Below, piece after piece: positions 18,471-27,703 of a DNA stretch of 64,000 nucleotides (positions within the stretch are counted from its first letter, which is position 1; each line of letters begins with the position of its first letter). Both the position numbers and the translations under genes were made by a program. This stretch comes from WLJO01 sp945889085 (GTDB taxonomy: Bacteria > Actinomycetota > Acidimicrobiia > Acidimicrobiales > Ilumatobacteraceae): assembly GCA_945889085.1 (NCBI GenBank), contig CAMDBM010000001.1, positions 62,001 through 126,000 of the forward strand, read 5' to 3'. The notes under the pieces were generated by a model. That model had not been told where the DNA came from. It was given only the letters and a program-made list of their open reading frames with translations, and searched no databases.

Positions 18471-19573
18471 TCCACCCGGTTGAGCGGATCCGGTCCGGAG
18501 TTGCTCGCCACCACAATGTCCTCGAGCCGCATGCCCCAGCGACCGGGTACGTAGATCCCTGGCTCGATGCTGAACGCATGCCCGGCCACGAGCGGTGAGC
18601 GGTTCCCCTCCACGATGTACGGGTCCTCATGGGCGTCCATCCCGATGCCGTGACCCGTACGGTGCACGAAGTACTCACCGAACCCCGCCTCCGCGATGAT
18701 CCGACGGGCAGCGCGGTCAACGTCCTCGCACGCGGTGCCGATGGTGGCTGCACGCACCGACGCCTCCTGGGCCGCCTGCAGCACGTCATAGGCTGCGCGC
18801 ACCTCGGCCGGGGGCGTGCCCAACGAGACGCAGCGCGTGATGTCGGAGCAGTAGCCGTTCATCGTGCCGCCGAAGTCACACAGGACGACCTCCCCCGCAC
18901 GGATCACCCTTGCGCCCGGCGTGTGGTGCGGTGAGGCGGCGTTCTCGCCCGCAGCAACGATCGCGAAGTTCACGACTTGATGACCCTCCGCAATGATCCG
19001 GGCACCGAGGTCCGCGGAGACCTGTGCCTCGGTGCGTCCCACGAGCGGGATCCGGCCTGCCTGCAGGTCGGCCGCGATCCTGTCGACAGCGGCACCGGCG
19101 GCACGGAGGGCTTCCACCTCCGCAGCGTCCTTGACCATCCGCATTGCGCCGACCACATCGACAGCACGACGGAACGTGGTCGACGGCATGAGCGGGAGAA
19201 GATCGACGACGAAGCGGGCCCACGTCTGGTCGCCGATCGCGGCGATGCGCGGACGACCCGACAGCGCCGCGACGATCTCCACGGGATTCTCGGTCTCGCC
19301 CCACGGATGGAGGGAGAACACGCCGGGCTGCTCCACAACACGCGGCGCCTCGAGCCGCGGGATCACCAAGGTTGCCTCCCGGTCGTGAGGCACGACGAGC
19401 ATGGTGAGCCGCTCCAGGGGCATCGCGTGGTAGCCGGTGAGATAAGGCAGATCGAGCCCGAGCGACAGGAGAAGGACATCGATACCGAGGCGTGACATCT
19501 CAGCACGCGCCCGCGCCAGACGGTCCAGATAGACCGAAGTGGGTAGGGGTGGCGGGGCTCCCGGCGTCTGCAT
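18443..19573 (-). CDS. M24-family metallopeptidase (Xaa-Pro peptidase-like)
   Basis: A 376-residue protein with a creatinase-like N-terminal domain and a pita-bread C-terminal domain. The metal ligands are visible: Asp in VLCDFGGTMNGYCSDITR (two), His in HRTGHGIGMDAHEDPYI, Glu in SIEPGIYVPG and Glu in MRLEDIVV. Probably cleaves Xaa-Pro dipeptides or acts on a related substrate. ATG at 19573 (MQTPGAPPPLP) is chosen because the longer frame upstream overlaps the divergent kinase gene region and lacks similarity. Confidence 0.88.
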   Translation of the reverse strand: MQTPGAPPPLPTSVYLDRLARARAEMSRLGIDVLLLSLGLDLPYLTGYHAMPLERLTMLVVPHDREATLVIPRLEAPRVVEQPGVFSLHPWGETENPVEIVAALSGRPRIAAIGDQTWARFVVDLLPLMPSTTFRRAVDVVGAMRMVKDAAEVEALRAAGAAVDRIAADLQAGRIPLVGRTEAQVSADLGARIIAEGHQVVNFAIVAAGENAASPHHTPGARVIRAGEVVLCDFGGTMNGYCSDITRCVSLGTPPAEVRAAYDVLQAAQEASVRAATIGTACEDVDRAARRIIAEAGFGEYFVHRTGHGIGMDAHEDPYIVEGNRSPLVAGHAFSIEPGIYVPGRWGMRLEDIVVASNSGPDPLNRVDHSLVVLEV

Positions 19574-19663
19574 GTGAACATTCTGGCGTGCGCAAACGGC
19601 GAGTCCCTGCTCGCAGGGGCGACCGGGCGGACGTGTAGCCTGCAGAGGTTGGAAACCTTGGGT

Positions 19664-21271
19664 ATGGAACGGGACAGTTTTGTCGGGGCACTGCGGCGCC
19701 AGTGGTGGGTGATTGTCGTCGCCTTCGTCGTCGGCTTTGCCATTGGCGCGATCCCTTCCCCCAAGAAAGCCTCGGATGCCGTCTCGTCGTACGAGGCCAC
19801 GCACACCATGCTCATCTCGTCCAACGATCCGTCCGGTTCCGTGGTCTCGGACACGCTGAACCTCAACGAGATCCAGTTGCTCAGCACCGCCGGTCAGGTG
19901 CCCAAGAAGGTGGCTGCGAGGCTGTCAGAACCCAACGCTGCGCTGCTCGTTAGCCAGATCCAAGCGAACCTCGATGGCTCGAACAACTCGTTCACGATCT
20001 CGGCGCGGGCCACCACGGCTGAGCGTGCAGAACTCGTGGCGGACACGTTCGCCGACGAGCTCAGCAAATTCATAGTGACCCGTCAGGACGAGGTGCGAGA
20101 GCAGCGGCTCACAGCGGCATCCGAGCGGCTTGACGTGCTCCAGAGCAACGTTCGCGAACTGAGTATCCAGATCGCTCGGAACCCTGACGACCGCATCATC
20201 CAGGCCAAGCTGGACGCAGCAACTCGCCGCTACAGCACGGTCTTCGAGGAGTTCGACACCCTGCAGGGGCAGCCGAGAACCATCAGCCTCGTCACGCTCG
20301 AATCTGCCGAGGCCGTTCCGGTGAACCAGCGCGGCCTCCAGGCACCCCGCTCCCGCGTCACGCGCGGCCTGTTCCTCGGAGTCGTCGGAGCGGTGCTCGG
20401 CTCCGGCCTCGTTCTGCTCCTCGGCATCCTCGATCCGCGTATCCGTCGCCGTGAGCAGGCCGAGTCGATCCTCGGTGTGCGGGCACAGCTGACCATCCCG
20501 AGCTCGTTCCGCATCGGCGAGCGCCTCGTTGCGGTCCGACGCGACCGGCACGATCCCGTTGCAGACTCCTACCGTGCACTGCGCAGTGTGCTCAGCCTCG
20601 CGAACGGCGACCGATCCGACAGGTCGATCGCCGCGATCACCCTCGTGCTCTCGGCGGGTTCCGGCGACGGCAAGACAACGGCAACGGCCAACCTCGCCGC
20701 TGCGTACACCGAGACCGGTGCTCGCACCGTTGCGGTAAATACCGATTTCCGCAGGCCGTCACTCGCCAGACTGCTCGGTGCCGGGGACAACCCCGCACCT
20801 GAGGCGCTGCCAAACATGCCTCTCATGCTGTCCAACAGCGTTACCGGACTGCGGGTATACGACGAGCGGCTCACCGACGCTGAAGCATCGCCGAGCGAAC
20901 TCGCCCGGAAGGTGGTCCGCACACTGCCCTGGCTGACCGCCAACTACGAAGAGGTCGTGGTCGACTCCGCCCCCGTGGCAATGGCAGCCGAGATCCTCGA
21001 ATTGCTCCCGGTTGCCGACACGATTGTGGTCCTCGTGCGGCTCGGGCATACCAAGATCGAGGCGGCAGCACGAACTGCCGAGACGCTACGAGCCCTCGGC
21101 GTGAAGGATTACCTGCTTGTCGTGATCGGCGGACCGGGTCGCCACGACGATGCTTATTTCTACGGCTCCACCGGGGAGACCGCCGCGTTCGACCGAGGGC
21201 GCGGCCTTGCGAGCGAGGCCCTTCGCAGCCTCAAGGCGCGGGCATCCGGGCGCAGCAGTAGAGAGTCCTGA
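19664..21271 (+). CDS. Wzz-type chain-length determinant fused to a BY-kinase-like ATPase
   Basis: A 535-residue protein with two transmembrane helices (about residues 14-32 and 230-252) that bracket a coiled extracytoplasmic Wzz domain. The cytoplasmic P-loop domain resembles bacterial tyrosine kinases such as CapB and Wzc. Walker A is AGSGDGKTTATANLA. The Walker A' strand reads TVAVNTDFRRPSL, where the first acidic residue of the usual DxD is Asn. Walker B is VVVDSAPVAM. The C-terminal Tyr cluster is sparse (DDAYFYGS). It would control surface polysaccharide chain length. The next gene, 14 bp downstream, encodes a polytopic membrane protein. Confidence 0.83.
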   Translation: MERDSFVGALRRQWWVIVVAFVVGFAIGAIPSPKKASDAVSSYEATHTMLISSNDPSGSVVSDTLNLNEIQLLSTAGQVPKKVAARLSEPNAALLVSQIQANLDGSNNSFTISARATTAERAELVADTFADELSKFIVTRQDEVREQRLTAASERLDVLQSNVRELSIQIARNPDDRIIQAKLDAATRRYSTVFEEFDTLQGQPRTISLVTLESAEAVPVNQRGLQAPRSRVTRGLFLGVVGAVLGSGLVLLLGILDPRIRRREQAESILGVRAQLTIPSSFRIGERLVAVRRDRHDPVADSYRALRSVLSLANGDRSDRSIAAITLVLSAGSGDGKTTATANLAAAYTETGARTVAVNTDFRRPSLARLLGAGDNPAPEALPNMPLMLSNSVTGLRVYDERLTDAEASPSELARKVVRTLPWLTANYEEVVVDSAPVAMAAEILELLPVADTIVVLVRLGHTKIEAAARTAETLRALGVKDYLLVVIGGPGRHDDAYFYGSTGETAAFDRGRGLASEALRSLKARASGRSSRES

Positions 21272-21285
21272 CGACAGGACAGCAC

Positions 21286-22662
21286 GTGTATCGCCGCCAG
21301 AGCACCCTCGTCGTGATTGTGCTCGCAGCACTTCTCGGAACCAGTGCGGCGCTCATGAACGCTGCCTCGTACGAGGTGTGGGGCGGGGTGCTCGCAATAC
21401 CGGTGCTTGCGCTCATCTCCCTGCCCACACTCCGCTGGGTGCTTCGCAAGGACCTCAAGCACCTGTTCAACGTGCTAGCCGTCGGCTTCGCGCTGAAGAT
21501 GCTCGGCACGATCCTGCGCTTCTACGTGTTCTCCAAGGTGTACGGCAGCGTGGCGGACGCAACGTTCTATTACAACAAGGGCTCAGTCATCGCAGCCGCT
21601 GTCCGCTCAGGCGAGCGCAGTCTGTGGTCCGCTCTGCCCCTCGCGCGGGAACTCGGGTTCGTCATCCGCCTGACCGGCACCGTGCTCACCTTCACCGGGC
21701 CGACCCGACTCGGCGCATTCCTCGTGTTCGGTACGTTCGGCTACTGGGGGGCGGTCTTCCTCGTCGTTGCTGCGTGCAGAGCGGTTCCCGGGCTCGCCCA
21801 ACGGAGGTATGCGCTGCTCTGCTGCCTCACCCCGACCTTGGTGTTCTGGCCCTCGAGCCTCGGCAAGGAGGCGTGGATCCTCCTGTGCATCGGGGTCTTC
21901 TCGCTCGGGGTTGCGCGGATCCTCAACTGGGATCATCCCGGCTTCGGTCTGCTGCTGGCGGTGCTGGCGGGAACCGGTATCGGCGCCGTACGCATCCACC
22001 TCGCAGTCATCTTCGTCGCCGGCGCAGCGGTTGCCTTCGTGCAGGGGATTGTGCTCCAGCCGGGTGGAAGCGCTGCGCGACGTCGGGGCGGGCCCGCGTT
22101 CTTCGCCGTGGTGTCGGTCGTCGTCATGGGCGCGCTCTCGTACGTTGCGGCTCGACACCTCAAACTCGGAGACTCGAGCGGCGACTTCCTGTCCAACGTC
22201 GACAGCGCGCTCAATCGGGCTGCCACGATGAGCGAGAGGGGTGGCTCATCGTTCACGCCGATCAGCACGAGGAACCCGTTGAACTGGCCCTGGGCTATTT
22301 TCCGTACCCTCACGCGCCCGCTCCCGTTCGATGTCTCCAGCGCTGCTTCGTTGCTGCCGGCGCTCGAAACCTCGTTGTTCCTCATTGCAGTCGTGATCGG
22401 GTACCGCCGGCTTCAGGCTCTGCGCGTCACGGCGCGCAACGCGCCGTACGTCACCTACTGCCTCGTCACCGCGCTGCTCTTCGGTCTGGTGTTCAGCTCG
22501 TTCGGCAACCTCGGCATCCTCGTTCGGCAGAGGTCGCTGGTGGCGGCATTCATGGTGCTCGTGCTCTGTCTCCCCAAAGCAGCGAGCCGGGCCGAGCGCT
22601 ATGCGGATCGTTGGGGCCCAGAGCGGGCTCAGCGCGCCGGGGCCGCCGCTTCACGGGCGTGA
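21286..22662 (+). CDS. Polytopic membrane protein, candidate polysaccharide polymerase or transferase
   Basis: A 458-residue protein with about 11-12 transmembrane helices. A long non-membrane loop lies near residues 305-345 (SALNRAATMSERGGSSFTPI and nearby). The layout is reminiscent of Wzy-like polymerases or GT-C glycosyltransferases, and the adjacent Wzz/kinase gene supports a polysaccharide role. Conserved blocks include PTLVFWPSSLGKEAWILLCI. GTG at 21286 is used. The assignment is by architecture and neighbourhood only. The 3' end overlaps the convergent lipBA gene by 34 bp. Confidence 0.65.
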   Translation: MYRRQSTLVVIVLAALLGTSAALMNAASYEVWGGVLAIPVLALISLPTLRWVLRKDLKHLFNVLAVGFALKMLGTILRFYVFSKVYGSVADATFYYNKGSVIAAAVRSGERSLWSALPLARELGFVIRLTGTVLTFTGPTRLGAFLVFGTFGYWGAVFLVVAACRAVPGLAQRRYALLCCLTPTLVFWPSSLGKEAWILLCIGVFSLGVARILNWDHPGFGLLLAVLAGTGIGAVRIHLAVIFVAGAAVAFVQGIVLQPGGSAARRRGGPAFFAVVSVVVMGALSYVAARHLKLGDSSGDFLSNVDSALNRAATMSERGGSSFTPISTRNPLNWPWAIFRTLTRPLPFDVSSAASLLPALETSLFLIAVVIGYRRLQALRVTARNAPYVTYCLVTALLFGLVFSSFGNLGILVRQRSLVAAFMVLVLCLPKAASRAERYADRWGPERAQRAGAAASRA

Positions 22663-24332
22663 TAGCTGCTCCGTGTGAGCGGGCTCGCCTCCACGTGGCC
22701 AAGGCCGAGGGATCGACCCACCTCGCGATAGGTCTCGAAGGTCTCCGGCGGCACCCAGCGGTGCACCGGCAGGTGGTTCGACGTGGGGCGCAGGTACTGG
22801 CCGATCGTCACGATCCCGCAGCCGATCGCCGCGAGATCGGCAAGCACGCCCACTACCTCGTCGTCGGTCTCGCCCATACCGACGATGAGACCGGACTTCG
22901 TCCGCATCCCAGCCAAGCGTGCCCGGGCGAGCAGTCCGAGGCTGCGCGCATATCCGGCTGAGGGGCGGACTGCTCGCTGCAGGCGTGGAACCGTCTCTGT
23001 GTTGTGGTTGAACACGTCGGGTCGAGCGGCGAACACGATGTCGGCAGCGGCCTGGTTGCCACGGAAGTCGCTCACCAGAGCCTCGATCGCGGTGCCCGGG
23101 TTCCGGTCACGAATCGCGGCAATGGTGGCGGCGACGTGGTGCGCACCGCCATCGTCGAGATCGTCCCTCGCGACCATTGTGATGACGGCATGGGCGAGGC
23201 GCATTCGTTCGACAGCCTCGGCAACCCGTGCGGGCTCATCAGCGGACGGTGCCTCGGGCTTGCGCGTGTCCACGAGACAAAAGCCGCACGCCCGTGTGCA
23301 GCGCTCTCCGAGCACCATGAACGTCGCCGTGCCGTCGGACCAGCACTCCGACAGGTTCGGGCAGCCGGCCTCCTCGCACACGGTGACGAGATCGAGGTCG
23401 CGCAACGTCGCCTTGACTGCGAGCACCTCTGCGCCGAGACGAACCCTCGGGCGCAACCACTCGGGCTTGCGCTCCGACACCGGAAGCCCATCGGTGACGC
23501 CCGCACGCGCCAGTCTCCCGAGCAGACGGACAGGCTGTCCCGCAGGCTGCGCAGCCTCGGATACGAAATGCTCAGTTGCGCCCCGCACGATCTCGCCCGG
23601 TCCCTCGCCCCTGCTGAACGGGCTCAGATCCATCCCCGCACGGTCCTCTCGCCAGGCCACGTCCTGGCGTTCGAGCGTCCCGTCTCCCCAGAGCGCAGAG
23701 GCCCGCAGGGCAAGGGCGTCGACGAGGACCTGCATTGGGATATCGAGGCCCTCCTCGGCGAGCGACGTCACCGGACGGTCCGCGATCCCGCACGGAACGA
23801 TGTACTCACGGAGGTACCGCATGTCCGGGTTGACGTTGATCGCGAACCCGTGCATCGTCCTGCCGCGCGTGAGACGGACCCCGATCGCGCAGATCTTGCG
23901 CGGATTCGGCCCGTCCGCGCCCACCCAGACGCCCGGGTATTCGCGCAGACGACCGGCATCGCTGAGCCCGAGATCGGTGAGCGTGTCGATCAGCAGTTGC
24001 TCGACAGAGCGCACGTACGCAACCGAATCGGCGAGCCCGCTCTCGCGACGTCCCCATTTCGGCACGAGTGACAAGATGGGGTAGCCGACGAGCTGCCCGG
24101 GGCCGTGATAGGTGACGTCTCCCCCGCGGTTCACGGGGACCAGTTCTGCACCCACCTGCGCGGGATTCACCAACACGTTCCGCTCAAGGTCTGCGCGCGA
24201 TCCGTGGGTGAACACGTGCGGATGCTCCAACAGCAGCAGGTGCTGGTCGGAGCCTTGCGCAAACAGGGCGGTCTGCAGGTCCAAGGCCTCCCGGTACGGA
24301 ACACGCCCGAGCCACCGAACCCGCAGTGTCAT
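22629..24332 (-). CDS. LipB-LipA fusion: octanoyltransferase plus lipoyl synthase
   Basis: One unbroken 567-residue protein carries both enzymes of de novo lipoate attachment. LipB, about residues 1-220, has RGGDVTYHGPGQLVGYP, Lys146 in RKICAIGVRL and Cys181 in IVPCGIADRP. An Arg/Gly/Ala-rich linker spans about 221-285. LipA, about 286-567, has auxiliary cluster Cys319, Cys324 and Cys330 in VCEEAGCPNLSECW. Its radical-SAM CxxxCxxC is Cys345, Cys349 and Cys352 in ERCTRACGFC, and the C-terminal RSSYHA contributes the last ligand. The product would move an octanoyl group to a lipoyl domain and insert two sulfurs. It starts one base after the stop of the E2 gene, whose lipoyl domain is an obvious substrate. 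Confidence 0.95.
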   Translation of the reverse strand: MTLRVRWLGRVPYREALDLQTALFAQGSDQHLLLLEHPHVFTHGSRADLERNVLVNPAQVGAELVPVNRGGDVTYHGPGQLVGYPILSLVPKWGRRESGLADSVAYVRSVEQLLIDTLTDLGLSDAGRLREYPGVWVGADGPNPRKICAIGVRLTRGRTMHGFAINVNPDMRYLREYIVPCGIADRPVTSLAEEGLDIPMQVLVDALALRASALWGDGTLERQDVAWREDRAGMDLSPFSRGEGPGEIVRGATEHFVSEAAQPAGQPVRLLGRLARAGVTDGLPVSERKPEWLRPRVRLGAEVLAVKATLRDLDLVTVCEEAGCPNLSECWSDGTATFMVLGERCTRACGFCLVDTRKPEAPSADEPARVAEAVERMRLAHAVITMVARDDLDDGGAHHVAATIAAIRDRNPGTAIEALVSDFRGNQAAADIVFAARPDVFNHNTETVPRLQRAVRPSAGYARSLGLLARARLAGMRTKSGLIVGMGETDDEVVGVLADLAAIGCGIVTIGQYLRPTSNHLPVHRWVPPETFETYREVGRSLGLGHVEASPLTRSSYHAREAAAPAR

Positions 24333-24333
24333 C

Positions 24334-25722
24334 TCACAACTCCGCGGTCCAGTCGCGGGTCTCGAGCAACTGCTTCACGCGGGAGAGGAAATTCGCTGCG
24401 TACGCACCGTCGAAGGCCCGGTGGTCCCAGCTCATCGCGAGGTTGCCGACAGGGTGAATGGCGATGCCCTCGCTGCCGTCGGGTGTGGTGACCACTACTG
24501 GCTTGCGCACGATCGCATCGGTGGAGAGGATCGCCACCTGTGGCTGATTGATAATCGCCATCGTGAGGACCGAGCCTGCCGAGCCGTTGTTGGTGATGGT
24601 GAACGTTCCGCCGGCAATCTCGTCGGGAAGGATCTTTCGCGAGCGGGCGCGGCCGGCGAGGTCGTTGATCTCGCGGGCGAGAGCACGGAGACGCTTGAGA
24701 CCCGCATCGCGAACCACCGGCACGAGCAGACCCTGATAGTCCATGTCCACTGCAATGCCGAGGTCCACGTTGTCGTGCACGATGAGTTCGTTGTCGCCCA
24801 CCGACGCGTTGAGGTTCTTGAACTCGCCCAGGGAATCGACCACCGCACGCGAGATGAACGGCAGGTAGGTGAGCGAGAAACCCTCCTCCTCCTTCCATCG
24901 GTCCTTGACCGCGCGACGCGCCCGATCGACATTCGCGAAGTCCACCTCGACAACGCTGAAGGCATGAGGGCTCGTGGCCTTGGACATGACCATGTGGTCG
25001 CCCGTGAGCTTGCGGATCTTCGAGAGTTTGATGGTGCTGGTGCGCGGACCGCGCGGTACGGCGGGAGCCGGGGCAGGAGCCGGAGACGGGGCAGGCGCCG
25101 GAGCGGGCGCAGCGGCTGCAGGCGCGACAGGCGCGGCCGGAGCGGCCGCGGCCGGTGCGGCGGCGCGTACGCCCGCTGCGAGGCGATCGATGTGATCGAG
25201 CACATCTTCGCGGGTAATACGACCACCGAGGCCGGTCCCCGTGATCTGCTCGGGGCTCAACCCGTGCTCATTCACCAGACGACGAACCACCGGTGAGAGC
25301 AAACGGTTGCCCGCTGTCTGATCGCCGCTCTCCGAAGCCGCAACAGGGGCTGGGGCCGTAACGGCCGGGGCCGGAGACGGGGCCTCCAGCACGGGCGATT
25401 CAGCAACCGGGGCCGGGGCCTCGACAGCCGGGGCCTGGGTAACAGGGGCCGGAGCCTCCGCCGCGGGTGCAACGATCGTCGCAGCGCCACCGGCACCGAC
25501 GACGGCCACGATGGTGCCAACAGCGATGGTGTCGCCCTCGTTAGCCCGGATCTCCATCAACGTGCCGGCGATCGGCGAGGGAACCTCGGTATCCACCTTG
25601 TCGGTGGAGATTTCGAACAACGGCTCGTCGGCCGCGACGGAGTCGCCGATCTTCTTGAACCACCGCAGGATGGTTCCCTCGGTGACGGTCTCGCCCAGTT
25701 GCGGAAGCGTGATGTCAGCCAT
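24334..25722 (-). CDS. Dihydrolipoamide acyltransferase (E2) of a 2-oxoacid dehydrogenase
   Basis: A 462-residue E2. A single N-terminal lipoyl domain has Lys42 in ISTDKVDTEV as the lipoylation site. A long Ala/Pro/Val-rich linker leads to the E1/E3-binding domain (SPVVRRLVNEHGLSPEQITG), then a second Ala/Pro linker and the catalytic domain. The catalytic HxxxDG is present as SWDHRAFDGAYAANF near the C-terminus. Whether it serves 2-oxoglutarate, pyruvate or branched-chain oxoacid dehydrogenase cannot be decided here, because no E1 is in the window. It sits between lpd and lipBA in one transcription unit. Confidence 0.92.
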   Translation of the reverse strand: MADITLPQLGETVTEGTILRWFKKIGDSVAADEPLFEISTDKVDTEVPSPIAGTLMEIRANEGDTIAVGTIVAVVGAGGAATIVAPAAEAPAPVTQAPAVEAPAPVAESPVLEAPSPAPAVTAPAPVAASESGDQTAGNRLLSPVVRRLVNEHGLSPEQITGTGLGGRITREDVLDHIDRLAAGVRAAAPAAAAPAAPVAPAAAAPAPAPAPSPAPAPAPAVPRGPRTSTIKLSKIRKLTGDHMVMSKATSPHAFSVVEVDFANVDRARRAVKDRWKEEEGFSLTYLPFISRAVVDSLGEFKNLNASVGDNELIVHDNVDLGIAVDMDYQGLLVPVVRDAGLKRLRALAREINDLAGRARSRKILPDEIAGGTFTITNNGSAGSVLTMAIINQPQVAILSTDAIVRKPVVVTTPDGSEGIAIHPVGNLAMSWDHRAFDGAYAANFLSRVKQLLETRDWTAEL

Positions 25723-25761
25723 CTGGAGTTGCTCTCTTTCTCGGTACTCGGGTGCCGTGGC

Positions 25762-27165
25762 TCAGCCGCTGAAGGAACGGCCGGTGAGGGACAGGACAGT
25801 CTCGCCGAACAGTTCGGACAAACTCGGGTGTGGCTGGACGAACTCGGCCACCTCGGCCACGGTCGCCTCCCAGTTCACGGCGAGATAGCCGCCGGACAAT
25901 TGCTCGGTCACCCACGGGCCGACCATATGGACACCCAGGATCTGGCCTGCCGTGCCATCAGCATTCTTCTTGGCAATGACTTTCACGAGGCCGTCGATCT
26001 CCCCGAGGATCTGGGCACGGCTGTTTGCCCGGAATGGGTGCTTGGCAACCACCACGTCGAATCCGGCCGCACGCGCCTGCTCCTCGTTCGGCCCGGCCCA
26101 CGCCACTTCGGGATGGCAGTAGATGGCCCACGGCACCCTGCTGTAGTCGATTGGCTTCGGGTCCTCGCCGAGCAGGTCCTTCACGGCAAGAACAGCCTCT
26201 GCGTAGCCGACGTGAGCGAGTTGCGGAGTGTTGATGAGGTCGCCGATTGCGTACACACCCGCTTCCCCGGTGCGGCAGTACGGGTCAACCTGCACGAAGC
26301 GGCGGTCGGTCAATTGCACTTGGGTGCCCTCGAGGCCGAGAAGGTCCGGGAACGGCCTGCGACCGACCGACACCACCACGGCGTCCACCTCGATGTCGTC
26401 CATGCCCTCGACGTGCACTCGCGTGCCGCCAGCGGGCAGGGGCGTGTGGCCGTTGACCTTCGCGCCCGTCAGGATCTTGATCCCCTTCTTGCCGAACGAC
26501 TTCACGACCACGTTTGCGAGGTCGGTGTCGAGCCCCGGGAGCACCTTGGGCAAGCCCTCGAGAATCGTGACCTGTGAGCCGAGATCCGAGAACGCCGAAG
26601 CGAACTCGCATCCGATGGCGCCTCCGCCGATGACCACCATGCGGGCCGGAATCGTGTCAAGCATGAGGACCTCATCGCTCGTCATAATCGGTCCACCGAC
26701 CTCGAAGCCCGGGATGGTGCGGGGTACCGAGCCCGCAGCGAGGATGACGTACCGGCCCTGAAGCACCTGAACGCCTTCGGCACCGGTGACCGTGACCGTC
26801 CGGTTGGCCCCGAGCGAACCCACTCCGAGGAGGTAGGTGACCTTCTTGGCGCGTGTGAGGCCCGTGAGACCCTTCACCAGACCGTCCACGATCCGCTGCT
26901 TGCGGTTCTGCGCCACGCCGAACTCGATGCCCGTCTGAGTTGCCTCGATCCCGAAGTCCTTGGCGTGTTGCACGTGGCGAGCAACGGAAGCCGTCTCGAG
27001 GAAAGCCTTCGCGGGGATACAGCCCCGGTTCAGGCAGGTACCACCGATGATGTCCCGCTCGACAAGGGCGACCTGCAAGCCGGCCGATGCCGCGTAGAAG
27101 GCAGCGCCGTAGCCCGCAGGGCCACCGCCGATCACGATGAGGTCGAACTGTTGCGTATCAGGCAC
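25762..27165 (-). CDS. lpdA: Dihydrolipoamide dehydrogenase (E3)
   Basis: Flavoenzyme that reoxidises dihydrolipoamide with NAD. The 467-residue protein has VIGGGPAGYGAAFYAASAG for FAD and the redox disulfide Cys44/Cys49 in GGTCLNRGCIPAKAF. It also has a second Rossmann motif VVIGGGAIGCEFASAFSDLG, GVYAIGDL, and the C-terminal catalytic His in VQPHPSLSELFGET. GTG at 27165 (VPDTQQFDLIVIGG) fits the family N-terminus; no Shine-Dalgarno is visible, so a leaderless or weakly initiated message is possible. It precedes the E2 gene by 39 bp. Confidence 0.94.
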   Translation of the reverse strand: MPDTQQFDLIVIGGGPAGYGAAFYAASAGLQVALVERDIIGGTCLNRGCIPAKAFLETASVARHVQHAKDFGIEATQTGIEFGVAQNRKQRIVDGLVKGLTGLTRAKKVTYLLGVGSLGANRTVTVTGAEGVQVLQGRYVILAAGSVPRTIPGFEVGGPIMTSDEVLMLDTIPARMVVIGGGAIGCEFASAFSDLGSQVTILEGLPKVLPGLDTDLANVVVKSFGKKGIKILTGAKVNGHTPLPAGGTRVHVEGMDDIEVDAVVVSVGRRPFPDLLGLEGTQVQLTDRRFVQVDPYCRTGEAGVYAIGDLINTPQLAHVGYAEAVLAVKDLLGEDPKPIDYSRVPWAIYCHPEVAWAGPNEEQARAAGFDVVVAKHPFRANSRAQILGEIDGLVKVIAKKNADGTAGQILGVHMVGPWVTEQLSGGYLAVNWEATVAEVAEFVQPHPSLSELFGETVLSLTGRSFSG

Positions 27166-27208
27166 GAGGGTTGAGCGTAACCGCCCACCCTGCTCGTGAG
27201 AACGACGC

Positions 27209-27667
27209 TCAGATTCCGAGGCGCCAGGTGGCCGATGCGCCGGCAAAGGCGAAGGTCACGTACGTGGTTCCCTCGACCCCCGGGGACACCGGGAACGCGA
27301 GGAGGCAGTCGGCCTCCTCCCCCGGCGAAAGCACCGTGTCGGCGCACGACTCCGTACCGGTATCTGTGGCCGTTACGGCCTCGACCGGCCGCTTCAGACC
27401 CCCGGTGAGCAGCGACCAACCGACGATCGGCCCCTCGAGCGGAGCGGAGGCCGACGGGGACAGCGTCAGGTGAACGACCACCCGCACAGCGTCGCCGACC
27501 GTGGCACCCGAGGTGACTCGAGCCGTCACCGTGGCGAGTTGGGTCGAGTCGCCCACCCCCAGGGTGCTCGTCTCGTTGCGTTCGATCCGGAGCAATTGGA
27601 CGCTTCCGGCAATGAGGATTGCCAATCCGCACGCCAGAGCCAAGAGGATCAACTTACGCGTGCTCAC
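27209..27667 (-). CDS. Small exported or membrane-anchored protein, unknown
   Basis: A 152-residue protein with an N-terminal hydrophobic segment (LILLALACGLAILIAGS). An extracytoplasmic beta-rich domain follows, with two Cys (TESCADTVLSPGEEADC) that may pair. No family was recognised. The start is GTG at 27667. It lies 43 bp upstream of lpd on the same strand, so it may be part of the same transcript, though a link to lipoate metabolism is not evident. Confidence 0.65.
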   Translation of the reverse strand: MSTRKLILLALACGLAILIAGSVQLLRIERNETSTLGVGDSTQLATVTARVTSGATVGDAVRVVVHLTLSPSASAPLEGPIVGWSLLTGGLKRPVEAVTATDTGTESCADTVLSPGEEADCLLAFPVSPGVEGTTYVTFAFAGASATWRLGI

Positions 27668-27703
27668 GAGAAAGAGAGCCTACGGCCGGGCGCCCAACAG
27701 GCG

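Noticed and set aside
22783..24084. 433-codon plus-strand frame opposite lipBA
   Set aside because: Ser/Arg/Thr-rich composition typical of high-GC antisense frames; the minus strand has complete enzyme motifs.
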